This document shows positions 54,415 through 62,519 of a DNA stretch of 64,000 nt, in pieces. The notes beneath the pieces were generated by a model. That model was not told the origin of the DNA. It ran no database searches and saw only the letters and a list, made by a program, of their open reading frames with translations. The translations under genes and the position numbers were made by a program. The DNA is from Salinicola halophilus (GTDB lineage: Bacteria > Pseudomonadota > Gammaproteobacteria > Pseudomonadales > Halomonadaceae): assembly GCF_003206155.1 (NCBI RefSeq), contig NZ_PZJV01000001.1, positions 471,007 to 535,006 on the forward strand, in the 5' to 3' direction. The stretch's first letter is position 1. Every line of letters begins with the position of its first letter.

Positions 54415-54735
54415 TTTGGGAGTCCCTGCGTTTTATCGATGCCCTTATGGCGGGCACTCTTTACTGACAATGCGCCCAGCGAGATCGTGAGCGCGCTTAC
54501 ATCAGTTCTTTATGATGGACGCAGTTTGCGACTTTTTAGTGAATAAAAGCAAGTTTTGTTACTAAAATTATTTTTGGGTAATCCGACAAACGCCTAGAAA
54601 TCGAGCCTATTATGCTTAAGTGTTTGATATTTTTATAAAATACCTTCACGCGGACGAAGATGGGGAAAGGTAGGGGGGTTGAGAATTTGTAACCGTTGAT
54701 TGCGAAACTCGCGCTCAGGGCGGCCTAGACGCCCC
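54415..54735 (-). promoter_or_regulatory. flhDC control region, AT-rich, with CRP-like site and dyad
   Basis: This 321-bp interval is markedly AT-richer than its surroundings and holds no gene. A CRP-like site CGTGA-N6-TTACA lies at 54486-54501, about 72 bp before the flhD start. An imperfect dyad TTTTAGT / ACTAAAA (outer arms 54534-54540 and 54561-54567) lies further up. In E. coli flhDC is also CRP-activated and heavily controlled from a long leader. I could not fix a -35/-10 pair by eye. Confidence 0.5.
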
Positions 54736-55035
54736 TCAAACCGATTTTTCGTCCCACCCGCTCATACCGGATCGGTCGATTTCGGCAATCCACACCAACA
54801 GCTCGGCGACGACCTGATAGAGCGTTTCGGGAATTCTGTCGTCGAGATCGACCTGCATCAGCAGTGCGACCAGCTCGGGGGAGTCGTGTACGAACACCCC
54901 GGACTGCTGTGCGCTGTCAACGATGCGAGCGGCGACATCACCTTGCCCTTTGGCGACAACGCGCGGAGCGTCGTGACGCTCGCCGGAGTAGGCCAGCGCC
55001 ACGGCACGCTTCCGGCTGTCGTGACCATCATTCAT
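54736..55035 (-). CDS. Stand-alone FlhB C-terminal-domain protein (FhlB-like)
   Basis: A 99-residue protein equivalent to the part of FlhB after the self-cleavage site. From residue 7 it reads KRAVALAYSGERHDAPRVVA, then GQGDVAARIVDSAQQSGVFV and a PETLYQVVAELLVWIAEI end, which align with FlhB AVALCYDQTSMAAPRVVAKG and ALYTAVAEVLAWAFRL. It has no membrane segment and no NPTH motif. Known FhlB proteins can substitute for the FlhB C-domain in export switching. The ATG at 55035 overlaps the preceding FliK-like gene by 8 bp. Pairing with a FliK-family gene supports a role in hook-length/export control. Confidence 0.85.
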   Translation of the reverse strand: MNDGHDSRKRAVALAYSGERHDAPRVVAKGQGDVAARIVDSAQQSGVFVHDSPELVALLMQVDLDDRIPETLYQVVAELLVWIAEIDRSGMSGWDEKSV

Positions 55036-56236
55036 CCCCCACCCCACTTGGTTTCAAGCGGATGTCGGCGGTGATGGCCGCAAGCTGCAGACGTGCTTCG
55101 AGGTCCGCGACATGACGCTGAAGTGGGGGCAACGATTCCGTGACATCCGGAAGAATCTCGATTTGCCAGTCACGACCGCTGTTCTCTAGCACGAGCGTCA
55201 CATCCCCCAACCGGTCCAACGTCAGTCGGACACGAGCTCGCCAGCGCTCGTCAGACGCCTGCTCCGGTTCAGACCGGCGACCCTCTTCCCCTTCAGATTC
55301 GACAATGGGGATCAGCTCGATCGTGACCGGCATTCCGGGCCAAAGCTCACCAGACCACTGCACCTGCGGCGAAACGAGAAGTTCGAGCTGATGCCGAACC
55401 AGCGATTGGAGCGCCTCCGGCGTAGTTGGGGCATTCAACTGGTGTGCGTGAATCGCCGATAGCCTCTCCAGTGCCGGCGCTAACGGGTTCGTCCCCTCTT
55501 GCGGTGGACCACCGACAGAAGACTGGAAAGGCGCTGCGACCCGGCCCTGAGAGCGTGAAACCACCGGACGCAAAGGTCCATCGAGCAGTGCCCCGCGACC
55601 CCCTGACGGCATGGCAGAGGCTTGACCAGACGCCTGGTTGTCGGCCCGCGCCGCCCTTCCTGTTTGCAACCAGGCATTGGGGCCCGACGCCAATGGCGCG
55701 GGTGGTTCCGGTACAGGGCGGAAAGTGAGCGCCAGCCAAGCCTGCGGCTCTCGCCACAAACGCTGCACGGGGAAACGGCCCTGCGACCAGCGGAGAAGAT
55801 GGGATTCATAGAACGCGCCGCTGGATGCGATGCCATCCTTTAGCGCGTTAGCGAGTGTGGCCCCTTGGTTCGGAACCTCATTGAGCAACGCGGTGCGGGC
55901 AGCCGGCATCGCACCGGTCGAGGTGGGAAATTTGGCCAGGAGTGTCGCGATATCGACTGCGGCTCGACTGAGATGCGTCTGCGTCGAGGCGGGTGATTGA
56001 TCGGCCCGCGCGGTCATCGTCCCGGTGGCGTGGCTATCGTTACGCGTTGGGACGACGTCGCTCAGACGGTTGTGGGACTGCTGATGAAGGCGAGAGTCGC
56101 TTTGCCCGGACTGTACGGCATCCGACGACACCGTGGACGAGACCGGTGCCGGCTGATCCTTGGCAACCGGCACATCGACACGCTTACCCAGCACTTGGTG
56201 TAGGAGCGTGTCGAGAATCGGCGTAATGCCGCTCAC
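55028..56236 (-). CDS. FliK-family flagellar hook-length control protein (probable)
   Basis: The 402-residue product has the layout of FliK: a long unstructured N-terminal part rich in Ser, Thr, Gln and Pro (residues 20-280) and a compact C-terminal domain (about residues 285-395) with MPVTIELIPI, RVRLTLDRLGDVTLVLENSG and LQRHVADLEARLQLAAITAD, similar to the Flg_hook domain. The usual fliK lies in a fliE-R operon that is not in this window, so this may be a second FliK-like protein. It overlaps fliT by 4 bp and the FlhB-like gene by 8 bp, so all three are coupled. Assignment is moderate because the family is weakly conserved. Confidence 0.72.
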   Translation of the reverse strand: MSGITPILDTLLHQVLGKRVDVPVAKDQPAPVSSTVSSDAVQSGQSDSRLHQQSHNRLSDVVPTRNDSHATGTMTARADQSPASTQTHLSRAAVDIATLLAKFPTSTGAMPAARTALLNEVPNQGATLANALKDGIASSGAFYESHLLRWSQGRFPVQRLWREPQAWLALTFRPVPEPPAPLASGPNAWLQTGRAARADNQASGQASAMPSGGRGALLDGPLRPVVSRSQGRVAAPFQSSVGGPPQEGTNPLAPALERLSAIHAHQLNAPTTPEALQSLVRHQLELLVSPQVQWSGELWPGMPVTIELIPIVESEGEEGRRSEPEQASDERWRARVRLTLDRLGDVTLVLENSGRDWQIEILPDVTESLPPLQRHVADLEARLQLAAITADIRLKPSGVGDE

Positions 56237-56613
56237 GGTCGCTCGTCGGCGATGGCCATGCGCGGTCGCGACACCATCTGGCTTATCCCGCCCTGGTAAG
56301 CCTGGCTTACTGCCTTTTGGCGCCTCGAATCACCGAGTAGCCGGCTCAGTTCTTCACGGCGGGTATCCAGCAGTTGGCGTGTCCGGGCATCCTGCTCGAG
56401 GATGCGTTCGAGCAGTGCGAGCTTTTCATACTGCTCGGTCTCGCTCGGCGCGATCTGCGCGTCGAGCGAGCGAACCTGGTCAAGCTCGACCAGGTACTGG
56501 GCTTCGCACTGCACCAGCGCCTCCCACTCCTGATGCTCGGCGTGCGCGAGCATGCGAGTCGAGACCACCAAGAGCTCTTCGTAGCGCTGGGTCAAAGACG
56601 ATACTTGGGCCAT
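56233..56613 (-). CDS. fliT: Flagellar chaperone FliT
   Basis: FliT is the chaperone of the filament cap FliD and in enterobacteria also an inhibitor of FlhDC. The start at 56613 gives 126 helical residues beginning MAQVSSLTQRYEELLVVSTR with AEHQEWEALVQCEAQYLVEL and a later LLERILEQDARTRQLLDTRR helix, the FliT pattern. The open frame extends upstream over the fliS end. It follows fliS by 4 bp in the fliD-fliS-fliT order. Confidence 0.85.
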   Translation of the reverse strand: MAQVSSLTQRYEELLVVSTRMLAHAEHQEWEALVQCEAQYLVELDQVRSLDAQIAPSETEQYEKLALLERILEQDARTRQLLDTRREELSRLLGDSRRQKAVSQAYQGGISQMVSRPRMAIADERP

Positions 56614-56617
56614 GACG

Positions 56618-57028
56618 TCAGGCTCCCTCGGCGAGCGGTGAGGAATTCTGACGAAGCTCTCGCCAGCCGGAACCGATATTATCGAGAATCGCCGCTGCGC
56701 TCTCCAGTGCCTGCGCATCGTCCTTTAGATTAGCCTGCAGTAGAAGACGGGAGACGTAGTCGTAAAGACGACCCAGGTTGCCCGAAATCTCACCGCCTTT
56801 TTCGTAGTCGAGTGCGGCCGCCAGCCCATTGTTCACGATATCTATCGCTTTGGAGATAGCCGCTCCTTTGGCCGCACGATTCCCATCTTCCATATGGAGC
56901 TTTGCGCTACTGATGGCAGCCTGTGCACCGTCGAACAGCATCACGATCAGCTGATGCGGGTCGGCGGACATAACCGCAGATTCGACTCCCACACGAGCGT
57001 AGGCGCCAGCCCCCCGTCTATTAATCAT
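56618..57028 (-). CDS. fliS: Flagellin export chaperone FliS
   Basis: FliS binds the C-terminus of flagellin and delivers it to the export gate. The 136-residue product reads GAYARVGVESAVMSADPHQL then IVMLFDGAQAAISSAKLHME, almost as in E. coli, followed by an AALDYEKGGEISGNLGRLYD helix. Length and order (13 bp after fliD, 4 bp before fliT) are typical. Confidence 0.96.
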   Translation of the reverse strand: MINRRGAGAYARVGVESAVMSADPHQLIVMLFDGAQAAISSAKLHMEDGNRAAKGAAISKAIDIVNNGLAAALDYEKGGEISGNLGRLYDYVSRLLLQANLKDDAQALESAAAILDNIGSGWRELRQNSSPLAEGA

Positions 57029-57041
57029 TGTCGCCTCGCTG

Positions 57042-58448
57042 TTACTGGTTGAGCTGCGCGTTCAGAGAATCGAACTGCTGGGTGAGGTAGCTGCTGGTCG
57101 AGTTCATTTGCGCCACCAGACTATCCAGTTGGGAAAACTGCTTACGATAGCGATCGATCGTCGAATTGATCGTCTCTTGGGTACGATTGTATCGATCGTC
57201 CAGACGTTTGAGCGAGGTGTCGATCCCGCTAGTGGAGGTTTCTAGCAGTCCGCCCTCATCTAGAATCGAGTTCAGCGTGACGTTGAAACTGTCCGCGAAG
57301 CCGTCTGCGCCATCACTTCCGCCAAAAAACCGACTGATGGCATCACTATCGCTGGTAATGGCTTCGCTGAGTTTGTCGTCGTCGACCTTGAGCTTGCCAT
57401 CGAGCTGCCGCTCGATGCCCAGGTCACTTAGCCGAGACATGACGTCCGTACCAGTGCCCGCGCTCAACGCGCTACGAAGACGCGATTCGATACTGCGCAT
57501 CGTGGAGTTACCCAGTAGCACCCCTGCCGTGTCGGACTCGGCGTCGTAGGACGTCAGACTATCAGCCATTGTCTGGAAGCTGTTGTATGCCGTGACGAAC
57601 GCATTGACCGCCTTGGTCATCGACTCGGTGTCTTTCGAGACGGAAAGCGTTGCCGATTCGGTTGTGGCGGTCAGTTCCAGCGTTGTGCCCTGCAGCGCTC
57701 CTTCGACGGTGTTGGACTGACTCACGATATCCACGCCATTGACCTTGAGTAGGGCATTACGGGCAGGCACTTTCTCCGCCATGCCGTTCGTATCGCTGCT
57801 TTTCGCGGGGTCGTAACTAAAAGCGGCGTTCAGATTGTCATTATCGCCACGAATGGCGATTTGATGATCTTCCCCCATCTTTTTCGACGTCAGCGCTAGC
57901 CGGTAGGGCGTACCACTACCATCGTTGATGATCGATGCGGACACTCCCTTATTGGCGCCATTGATCGCATCACGTAGGTCCTCCAGCGAGCCACCGGCTA
58001 TCACATCGATGGAGAATGTGGACGCGTCTTCGCCTTTTCCAACGGTGAAGCTCAGCTGTCCGGCAAGCTCCGAGTTATCTGAAGCTTCAAGCGCCTCCGA
58101 TTGACTGGCATGCCCGCGGGAAGCAAGCGACTGCGCCTGCGCCAATTGCGAGACCTGGATATCGTATCGCCCTTCCACGGCATCGCCAGTCGTCGTGGCC
58201 GATATCGCATCGCCGGTAACCGAGCTTTTCACTGCGGTGAAGGTCTCAGCGTCATCGAGTTTGGTCAACGAATCGCGCAGCGACTCGAGGGAGCTTTCGA
58301 GCTTCCCGAAGGCCGAAAGTTTGGTGTTGTAGCTTTTCTGCTGATTGACGATCGGCGTCAGTTTCTCTTTCTCGGCCTTCTCGAGATCGCCAAGCAGACC
58401 GTTGAGGTCCAACCCCGAACCGATGCCTAAGGACGATATGCTTGCCAT
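57042..58448 (-). CDS. fliD: Filament cap protein FliD (HAP2)
   Basis: FliD caps the filament and helps fold arriving flagellin. The start at 58448, with GAGAGG ahead, gives 468 residues opening ASISSLGIGSGLDLNGLLGD, the family hallmark, with the C-terminal coiled coil ending SSYLTQQFDSLNAQLNQ. The middle (residues 90-330) is the variable surface part, again somewhat less GC-rich. It heads fliD-fliS-fliT-fliK-like-flhB-like and has a sigma-28 promoter. Confidence 0.96.
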   Translation of the reverse strand: MASISSLGIGSGLDLNGLLGDLEKAEKEKLTPIVNQQKSYNTKLSAFGKLESSLESLRDSLTKLDDAETFTAVKSSVTGDAISATTTGDAVEGRYDIQVSQLAQAQSLASRGHASQSEALEASDNSELAGQLSFTVGKGEDASTFSIDVIAGGSLEDLRDAINGANKGVSASIINDGSGTPYRLALTSKKMGEDHQIAIRGDNDNLNAAFSYDPAKSSDTNGMAEKVPARNALLKVNGVDIVSQSNTVEGALQGTTLELTATTESATLSVSKDTESMTKAVNAFVTAYNSFQTMADSLTSYDAESDTAGVLLGNSTMRSIESRLRSALSAGTGTDVMSRLSDLGIERQLDGKLKVDDDKLSEAITSDSDAISRFFGGSDGADGFADSFNVTLNSILDEGGLLETSTSGIDTSLKRLDDRYNRTQETINSTIDRYRKQFSQLDSLVAQMNSTSSYLTQQFDSLNAQLNQ

Positions 58449-58537
58449 GTTGCCTCTCTCAGTTGCTGGCGCTCTTTGTACCACGCCGCCGCTAGCCGCA
58501 GTCGCGGAGAAGACGTGCTTTCCGCGGTCTAATCGAC

Positions 58538-58565
58538 ACATCGGCTTTTGGCGGGCAAAACTTTA
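58538..58565 (-). promoter_or_regulatory. Sigma-28 (FliA) promoter for the fliD operon
   Basis: Minus strand: TAAAGTTT (perfect consensus -35), 12 bases, GCCGATGT (6 of 8). The spacer is one base longer than standard. The -10 is about 90 bp before the fliD start. In Salmonella fliDST has both class 2 and class 3 transcription. Confidence 0.72.
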
Positions 58566-58708
58566 ACTGAACGTACGTTTTTCCCCGTCAAGGGCGCTGT
58601 CGAGGCGCTGCCCTGCTTCCTTGCAAGGAATTTGCCCTTCGGGTGGTCAGAGAGAGATCGGATGGGTGATCATAGGCGGCTGACAATTCGTCATTATCAG
58701 GAGCAGAC

Positions 58709-59209
58709 ATGGACGCGAACTCCCTTCAGGCCGACTACCGGATGTGGCTACGCTTTCAGCGCCAGGAGCAACTCGGACGCGAGCATCGGGCAGCCGTGCA
58801 GAAACTGGCGGAGACGGGCGCCATGGCTTCCCGAGTCACCGAGGCCTATCGCAGCATGGCGGATCGCGCCGCCAAAGAAGGCGCGAGCTATCGCACGCTT
58901 TTCCAACGTCAACGCGATGAGGGTGACAATCTCGCCTGCGAGGGTTGGCTCTTCGTCCGCCGTGTTCTCGCCGAGGGCGGCACCACGCGTATTCGAGCGA
59001 CTCTTTTCGAAACCTTCACGCTCGAAGACGGCGAGATCCAGCCCTCCGCGGAGAGCCCCAAGAAGATCACGCTGGATATCTACGACGAGCTACTGGTCAG
59101 CAAGTCGATGAAGCTCGGGAGTCGCGCCGATCGTCAGGACGATGCTCGCGATACGCGCTTCATCACTTTTCTCGACAGCGTGCGTGGCGATCTCCGCCAG
59201 TACCTATAG
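58709..59209 (+). CDS. Hypothetical protein, 166 residues, divergent from fliD
   Basis: I do not recognise this protein. It is cytoplasmic by appearance (no signal peptide or membrane helix). The first 75 residues are helical and rich in Arg/Gln (ADYRMWLRFQRQEQLGREHR, then VTEAYRSMADRAAKEGASYR). A more mixed part follows (CEGWLFVRRVLAEGGTTRIR) with an acidic beta-like segment, and a C-terminal helical end (FITFLDSVRGDLRQYL). It has an AGGAG site 8 bases ahead of the ATG and normal chromosomal GC. It is transcribed away from fliD and is 140 bp before the CBS-domain gene. A flagellar role is possible from position only. Confidence 0.65.
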   Translation: MDANSLQADYRMWLRFQRQEQLGREHRAAVQKLAETGAMASRVTEAYRSMADRAAKEGASYRTLFQRQRDEGDNLACEGWLFVRRVLAEGGTTRIRATLFETFTLEDGEIQPSAESPKKITLDIYDELLVSKSMKLGSRADRQDDARDTRFITFLDSVRGDLRQYL

Positions 59210-59349
59210 GGTTGTTTTGAAACACCGCGCGCAAGGTTCGTTCTACGCTTGACGAAGTCGACGTCCACCGATGCCGCCTGCCGGGCGAACCTATCGGCGC
59301 TTCATCCGATCGACTCTGCGATCTTGTCATTCACCGGGGAGATTCATCG

Positions 59350-59976
59350 ATGGCCAATACGCCACACCCTTCCAAGATTCATTTCACTACGCTCACGCTC
59401 GACAGCCTCGACAGCGTCAGCGGTATCGTTCATCCGCAGGCCGAGGCGACGCAGCAAGTGACGCTGGAAAGTTCCGCCGTTCTGCTCGTCACCGACTTCA
59501 GCGTCAGCGAACCTCATACCGTCTCCACATCGAGCTCGGTAGCGCAAGCGCTCGATGCCATGAAGCAGGCCGGCGTGAGGTTACTGCTAGCGATCAGCGC
59601 GCACGGTGACTTCACCGGTGTCGTCAATGCGCAGGAGCTCATCGGTGGCCGCCGGGCAACGCTTGCGATGCAGCAGCACCGAATCGATCGCGACGAGGTT
59701 ACGATCGACATGATCCAGACGCCGCGCAGTGAACTTCATTCGCTTTCCTATACGCGAATCTCGCACGCCAGCGTCGGCGATCTGGTGGAAACACTGAAAT
59801 CCTCCGGCGATCAACACCTGTTGATTACCGAACCCAATGGCGAAGGCCGCTCGCGTCTGCGCGGATTGATCTCCGCGTCCGATATCAGCCGCGCGCTGGG
59901 GGTCGATCTCAATCACCCGCCGGAAGCCCGAACCTTCGCCTCGATCTGTCAGGTCGTCCGTGGCCACGAACTCTGA
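59350..59976 (+). CDS. CBS-domain protein
   Basis: A 208-residue protein with a probable tandem CBS pair: one around residues 48-95 (VTDFSVSEPHTVSTSSSVAQ then ALDAMKQAGVRLLLAI, with GVVNAQELIGG) and one around residues 120-195 (ASVGDLVETLKSSGDQHLLI then GLISASDISRALG). CBS pairs usually bind adenosyl nucleotides and regulate something else. No catalytic domain is attached. It overlaps the asparaginase gene by 17 bp, so the two are translated together, though the functional link is unknown. Confidence 0.8.
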   Translation: MANTPHPSKIHFTTLTLDSLDSVSGIVHPQAEATQQVTLESSAVLLVTDFSVSEPHTVSTSSSVAQALDAMKQAGVRLLLAISAHGDFTGVVNAQELIGGRRATLAMQQHRIDRDEVTIDMIQTPRSELHSLSYTRISHASVGDLVETLKSSGDQHLLITEPNGEGRSRLRGLISASDISRALGVDLNHPPEARTFASICQVVRGHEL

Positions 59977-61093
59977 ATTGCAAACGGTCGGCGGCGCGGT
60001 AGCGGACGCGCCTCCCCCGGCCCAGGTGCTGGTCATCTACGCCGGCGGCACGATCGGCATGGAAGCCGGCGAGAGGGGGCTGGTGCCGGGGCGCGATTTT
60101 GCCGATCGCATGTCGTCGGCATTGGCAACGCTGCCCGTCGAGCGACGCTCAGGCCTGCCCGACTACGAACTTCGTGAGAGCCCGACACCGATCGATTCGA
60201 GTAGCGCCAAACCATCCGACTGGTCTCATATCGCCGAACTGATCGCGGCGCACTATCAGGACTACTGCGGCTTCGTCGTCCTGCACGGTACGGATACGCT
60301 TGCCTGGTGTGCTTCGACACTGACGTTTCAGCTTCAGGGCCTGACCAAGCCGGTCATTGTCACCGGCTCGCAGCGCCCTTTGGGGGTCCACGCCAGCGAC
60401 GCGCTTGCCAATCTCGAAGCGGCCCTGACATTTGCCGCGTCCGACTCACTGCGTGAAGTCGGCCTCGTCTTCGGGGGGCGGCTCCTTCGAGGCTGTCGAA
60501 CTCGCAAGATCTACACGCATGACACGCGGGGGTTCGAAAGCCCCAACTGTCCCATTCTTGGTGAGATCGTCGACGGCGACGCGAAACTCCACGTCGATCG
60601 ATTTCTTGCCAATCAGGGAGCGCCGCGCTTCGAACTCGTGTCGCTTCCCGAGACAGCCAGCGTGGTCAGGCTGCCACTCTGGCCCGGGATGGATCCGGCA
60701 TTGGTCGCGCGGTGGCTGGAGATGGAGTCGGTCCGCGGCGGCGTTCTCGAATGCTGGGGTAGCGGCAACCTGCCGGAAGATGCAGCGCTGATCGGCGTAT
60801 TGGCGCAAGCCGTCGGTGCGGGCAAGACGCTGGTTGCCGTAAGCCAGTGTCCGGTGGGTTCTCTAAACGTTGGCGCTTACGCCAGTGGCGAGACGCTCAA
60901 CGAAATCGGCGTTCTTTCCGGCGATGACATGACGACCGAGGCTGCCTTCTGTAAGCTCTTGCACCTTCTTTCTCAGCAACTCCCCCTGCCCGAGGTCCGA
61001 CGCCGCTTTTTGACACCGCTCAGCGGCGAGCGCAGTACGCTGTCAGTCGCGCCCGATCGCGCACCGCAGGCAGAGGACGCTTCCACAGGTTGA
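59960..61093 (+). CDS. ansA: Type I L-asparaginase
   Basis: Cytoplasmic asparaginase hydrolysing Asn to Asp and ammonia. The 377-residue product carries the two family signatures: [12 protein letters not shown] with nucleophile Thr31, and [20 protein letters not shown] containing the HGTDT triad. There is no signal peptide, in keeping with type I. Start is a GTG (59960) lying inside the preceding CBS gene; the first 20 residues are not conserved, so a slightly later start is possible. The C-terminal 25 residues are a polar tail beyond the usual roughly 340. queC follows after 4 bp. Confidence 0.9.
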   Translation: MATNSELQTVGGAVADAPPPAQVLVIYAGGTIGMEAGERGLVPGRDFADRMSSALATLPVERRSGLPDYELRESPTPIDSSSAKPSDWSHIAELIAAHYQDYCGFVVLHGTDTLAWCASTLTFQLQGLTKPVIVTGSQRPLGVHASDALANLEAALTFAASDSLREVGLVFGGRLLRGCRTRKIYTHDTRGFESPNCPILGEIVDGDAKLHVDRFLANQGAPRFELVSLPETASVVRLPLWPGMDPALVARWLEMESVRGGVLECWGSGNLPEDAALIGVLAQAVGAGKTLVAVSQCPVGSLNVGAYASGETLNEIGVLSGDDMTTEAAFCKLLHLLSQQLPLPEVRRRFLTPLSGERSTLSVAPDRAPQAEDASTG

Positions 61094-61097
61094 CCGT

Positions 61098-61778
61098 ATG
61101 ACTTCCCGCAAGGATTCCATGAACTCTGCTGCCGTGGTGATCTACTCCGGCGGCATGGATTCGTATACCGTCCTGCATCGCGCCATCCGGGAGGGTTATC
61201 GCGTCCATGCCCTCTCCTTCGATTATGGACAGCGCCACGCCAAGGAGCTGGAAATCGCCGCCGAGGTTTGCCGAACGCAAGGCATTCCTCATCGGGTGGT
61301 CGATATCCGGGCGATCCACCAGCTCATCGACAATTCGGCGCTGACCGACCCCGATCGAGAGATTCCCGTCGGTGAGTACGACGGCGACAACTTGGCGGAT
61401 ACCGTCGTTCCCAACCGGAACATGATTCTGCTGTCGCTGGCGATCGGCTATGCGGTGAACATCGATGCACCGATCTGTTTCTACGGCGCGCACGGCGGGG
61501 ATCACATTCTCTATCCGGATTGCCGCCCCGAATTCGTCGAGCGCATGAATGACGTTTCAGCTATCGCCAACTTCGAGCCGGTAGAGATTCGCGCCCCCTA
61601 TCTCGAGCGCACCAAGGCCGAGATTCTCAAGGACGGCCTGGACATGCGCCTGGACTACGCCAAGACCTGGACGTGCTATCTCGGCCAGGCGCGCGCCTGC
61701 GGTGAATGCGGTAGCTGTCGCGAGCGACTCGCCGCCTTCGCTCACTGGGGTGAGACGGACCCACTGCCCTACGCCTGA
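61098..61778 (+). CDS. queC: 7-cyano-7-deazaguanine synthase QueC
   Basis: QueC converts 7-carboxy-7-deazaguanine to preQ0 with ATP and ammonia in queuosine synthesis. The 226-residue product has the PP-loop [15 protein letters not shown], the [12 protein letters not shown] motif and a C-terminal zinc site [21 protein letters not shown] second Met at residue 8 is an alternative start. It begins 4 bp after the asparaginase gene and leads queC-queE-queD. I see no preQ1 riboswitch before it. Confidence 0.95.
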   Translation: MTSRKDSMNSAAVVIYSGGMDSYTVLHRAIREGYRVHALSFDYGQRHAKELEIAAEVCRTQGIPHRVVDIRAIHQLIDNSALTDPDREIPVGEYDGDNLADTVVPNRNMILLSLAIGYAVNIDAPICFYGAHGGDHILYPDCRPEFVERMNDVSAIANFEPVEIRAPYLERTKAEILKDGLDMRLDYAKTWTCYLGQARACGECGSCRERLAAFAHWGETDPLPYA

Positions 61779-61868
61779 ACGGGCGCTCCTTTTCATTTTT
61801 TGGCGCGTCGTGGTCGGGGCGCGTCACGACTCGTCGTCATTTATTGCAAGGTCTTCAACGAACTCGAC

Positions 61869-62519
61869 ATGTATAGCGTCAAAGAAGCTTTCTACACTCT
61901 GCAGGGCGAAGGCGGCCAGGCCGGTCGCGCCAGCGTCTTCTGCCGGTTCACCGGATGCAATCTCTGGTCGGGACGCGAGCAGGATCGTCAGACGGCTCGC
62001 TGTACTTTCTGCGATACCGACTTCATTGGGACCGACGGCCAGAACGGCGGTCGGTTCCAGCAGGCTGATGCCCTCGCCGACTATCTCGCCGCGCTCTGGC
62101 CATCGGATTCATCGGGGGCTAAGCGCTACGTGGTATTCACCGGCGGCGAACCGCTGCTGCAGCTGGACGCCGCGCTCATCGCTGCGATGCACGCGCGCAA
62201 CTTCGAAATCGCCGTGGAGACCAATGGCACGCTGGCAGCGCCGCCGGGCATCGACTGGATCTGCGTCAGTCCGAAGGGCAACAACCCGATCGTTCAAAAC
62301 CGCGGTGACGAACTCAAGCTGGTCTACCCTCAAGCGGGCGTCGATCCCTCGGACTTCCTCACGATGGACTTCGACCACTTCTATCTGCAGCCGATGGATC
62401 TTTCGTACGCGACGATCGCATCGGATCGACACCCCATGAAAGACGCGGTCGAGTACTGCATGGCGAACCCTCAATGGCGACTCTCACTGCAGACTCACAA
62501 GATCGCGGGAATCGACTGA
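61869..62519 (+). CDS. queE: 7-carboxy-7-deazaguanine synthase QueE
   Basis: QueE is a radical-SAM enzyme that forms 7-carboxy-7-deazaguanine from 6-carboxytetrahydropterin. The start MYSVKEAFYTLQGEGGQAGR at 61869 gives 216 residues; upstream frame is non-conserved. The cluster motif is Cys30-x14-Cys45-x2-Cys48, the expanded CX14CX2C form known from Burkholderia QueE and unlike the normal CX3CX2C. FTGGEPLLQLD follows. The last base of its TGA is shared with the queD-like ATG (TGATG). Confidence 0.95.
   Translation: MYSVKEAFYTLQGEGGQAGRASVFCRFTGCNLWSGREQDRQTARCTFCDTDFIGTDGQNGGRFQQADALADYLAALWPSDSSGAKRYVVFTGGEPLLQLDAALIAAMHARNFEIAVETNGTLAAPPGIDWICVSPKGNNPIVQNRGDELKLVYPQAGVDPSDFLTMDFDHFYLQPMDLSYATIASDRHPMKDAVEYCMANPQWRLSLQTHKIAGID

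Noticed and set aside
60900-61100. preQ1 riboswitch before queC
   Set aside because: queC begins 4 bp after the asparaginase gene; there is no leader and no aptamer-like fold visible.
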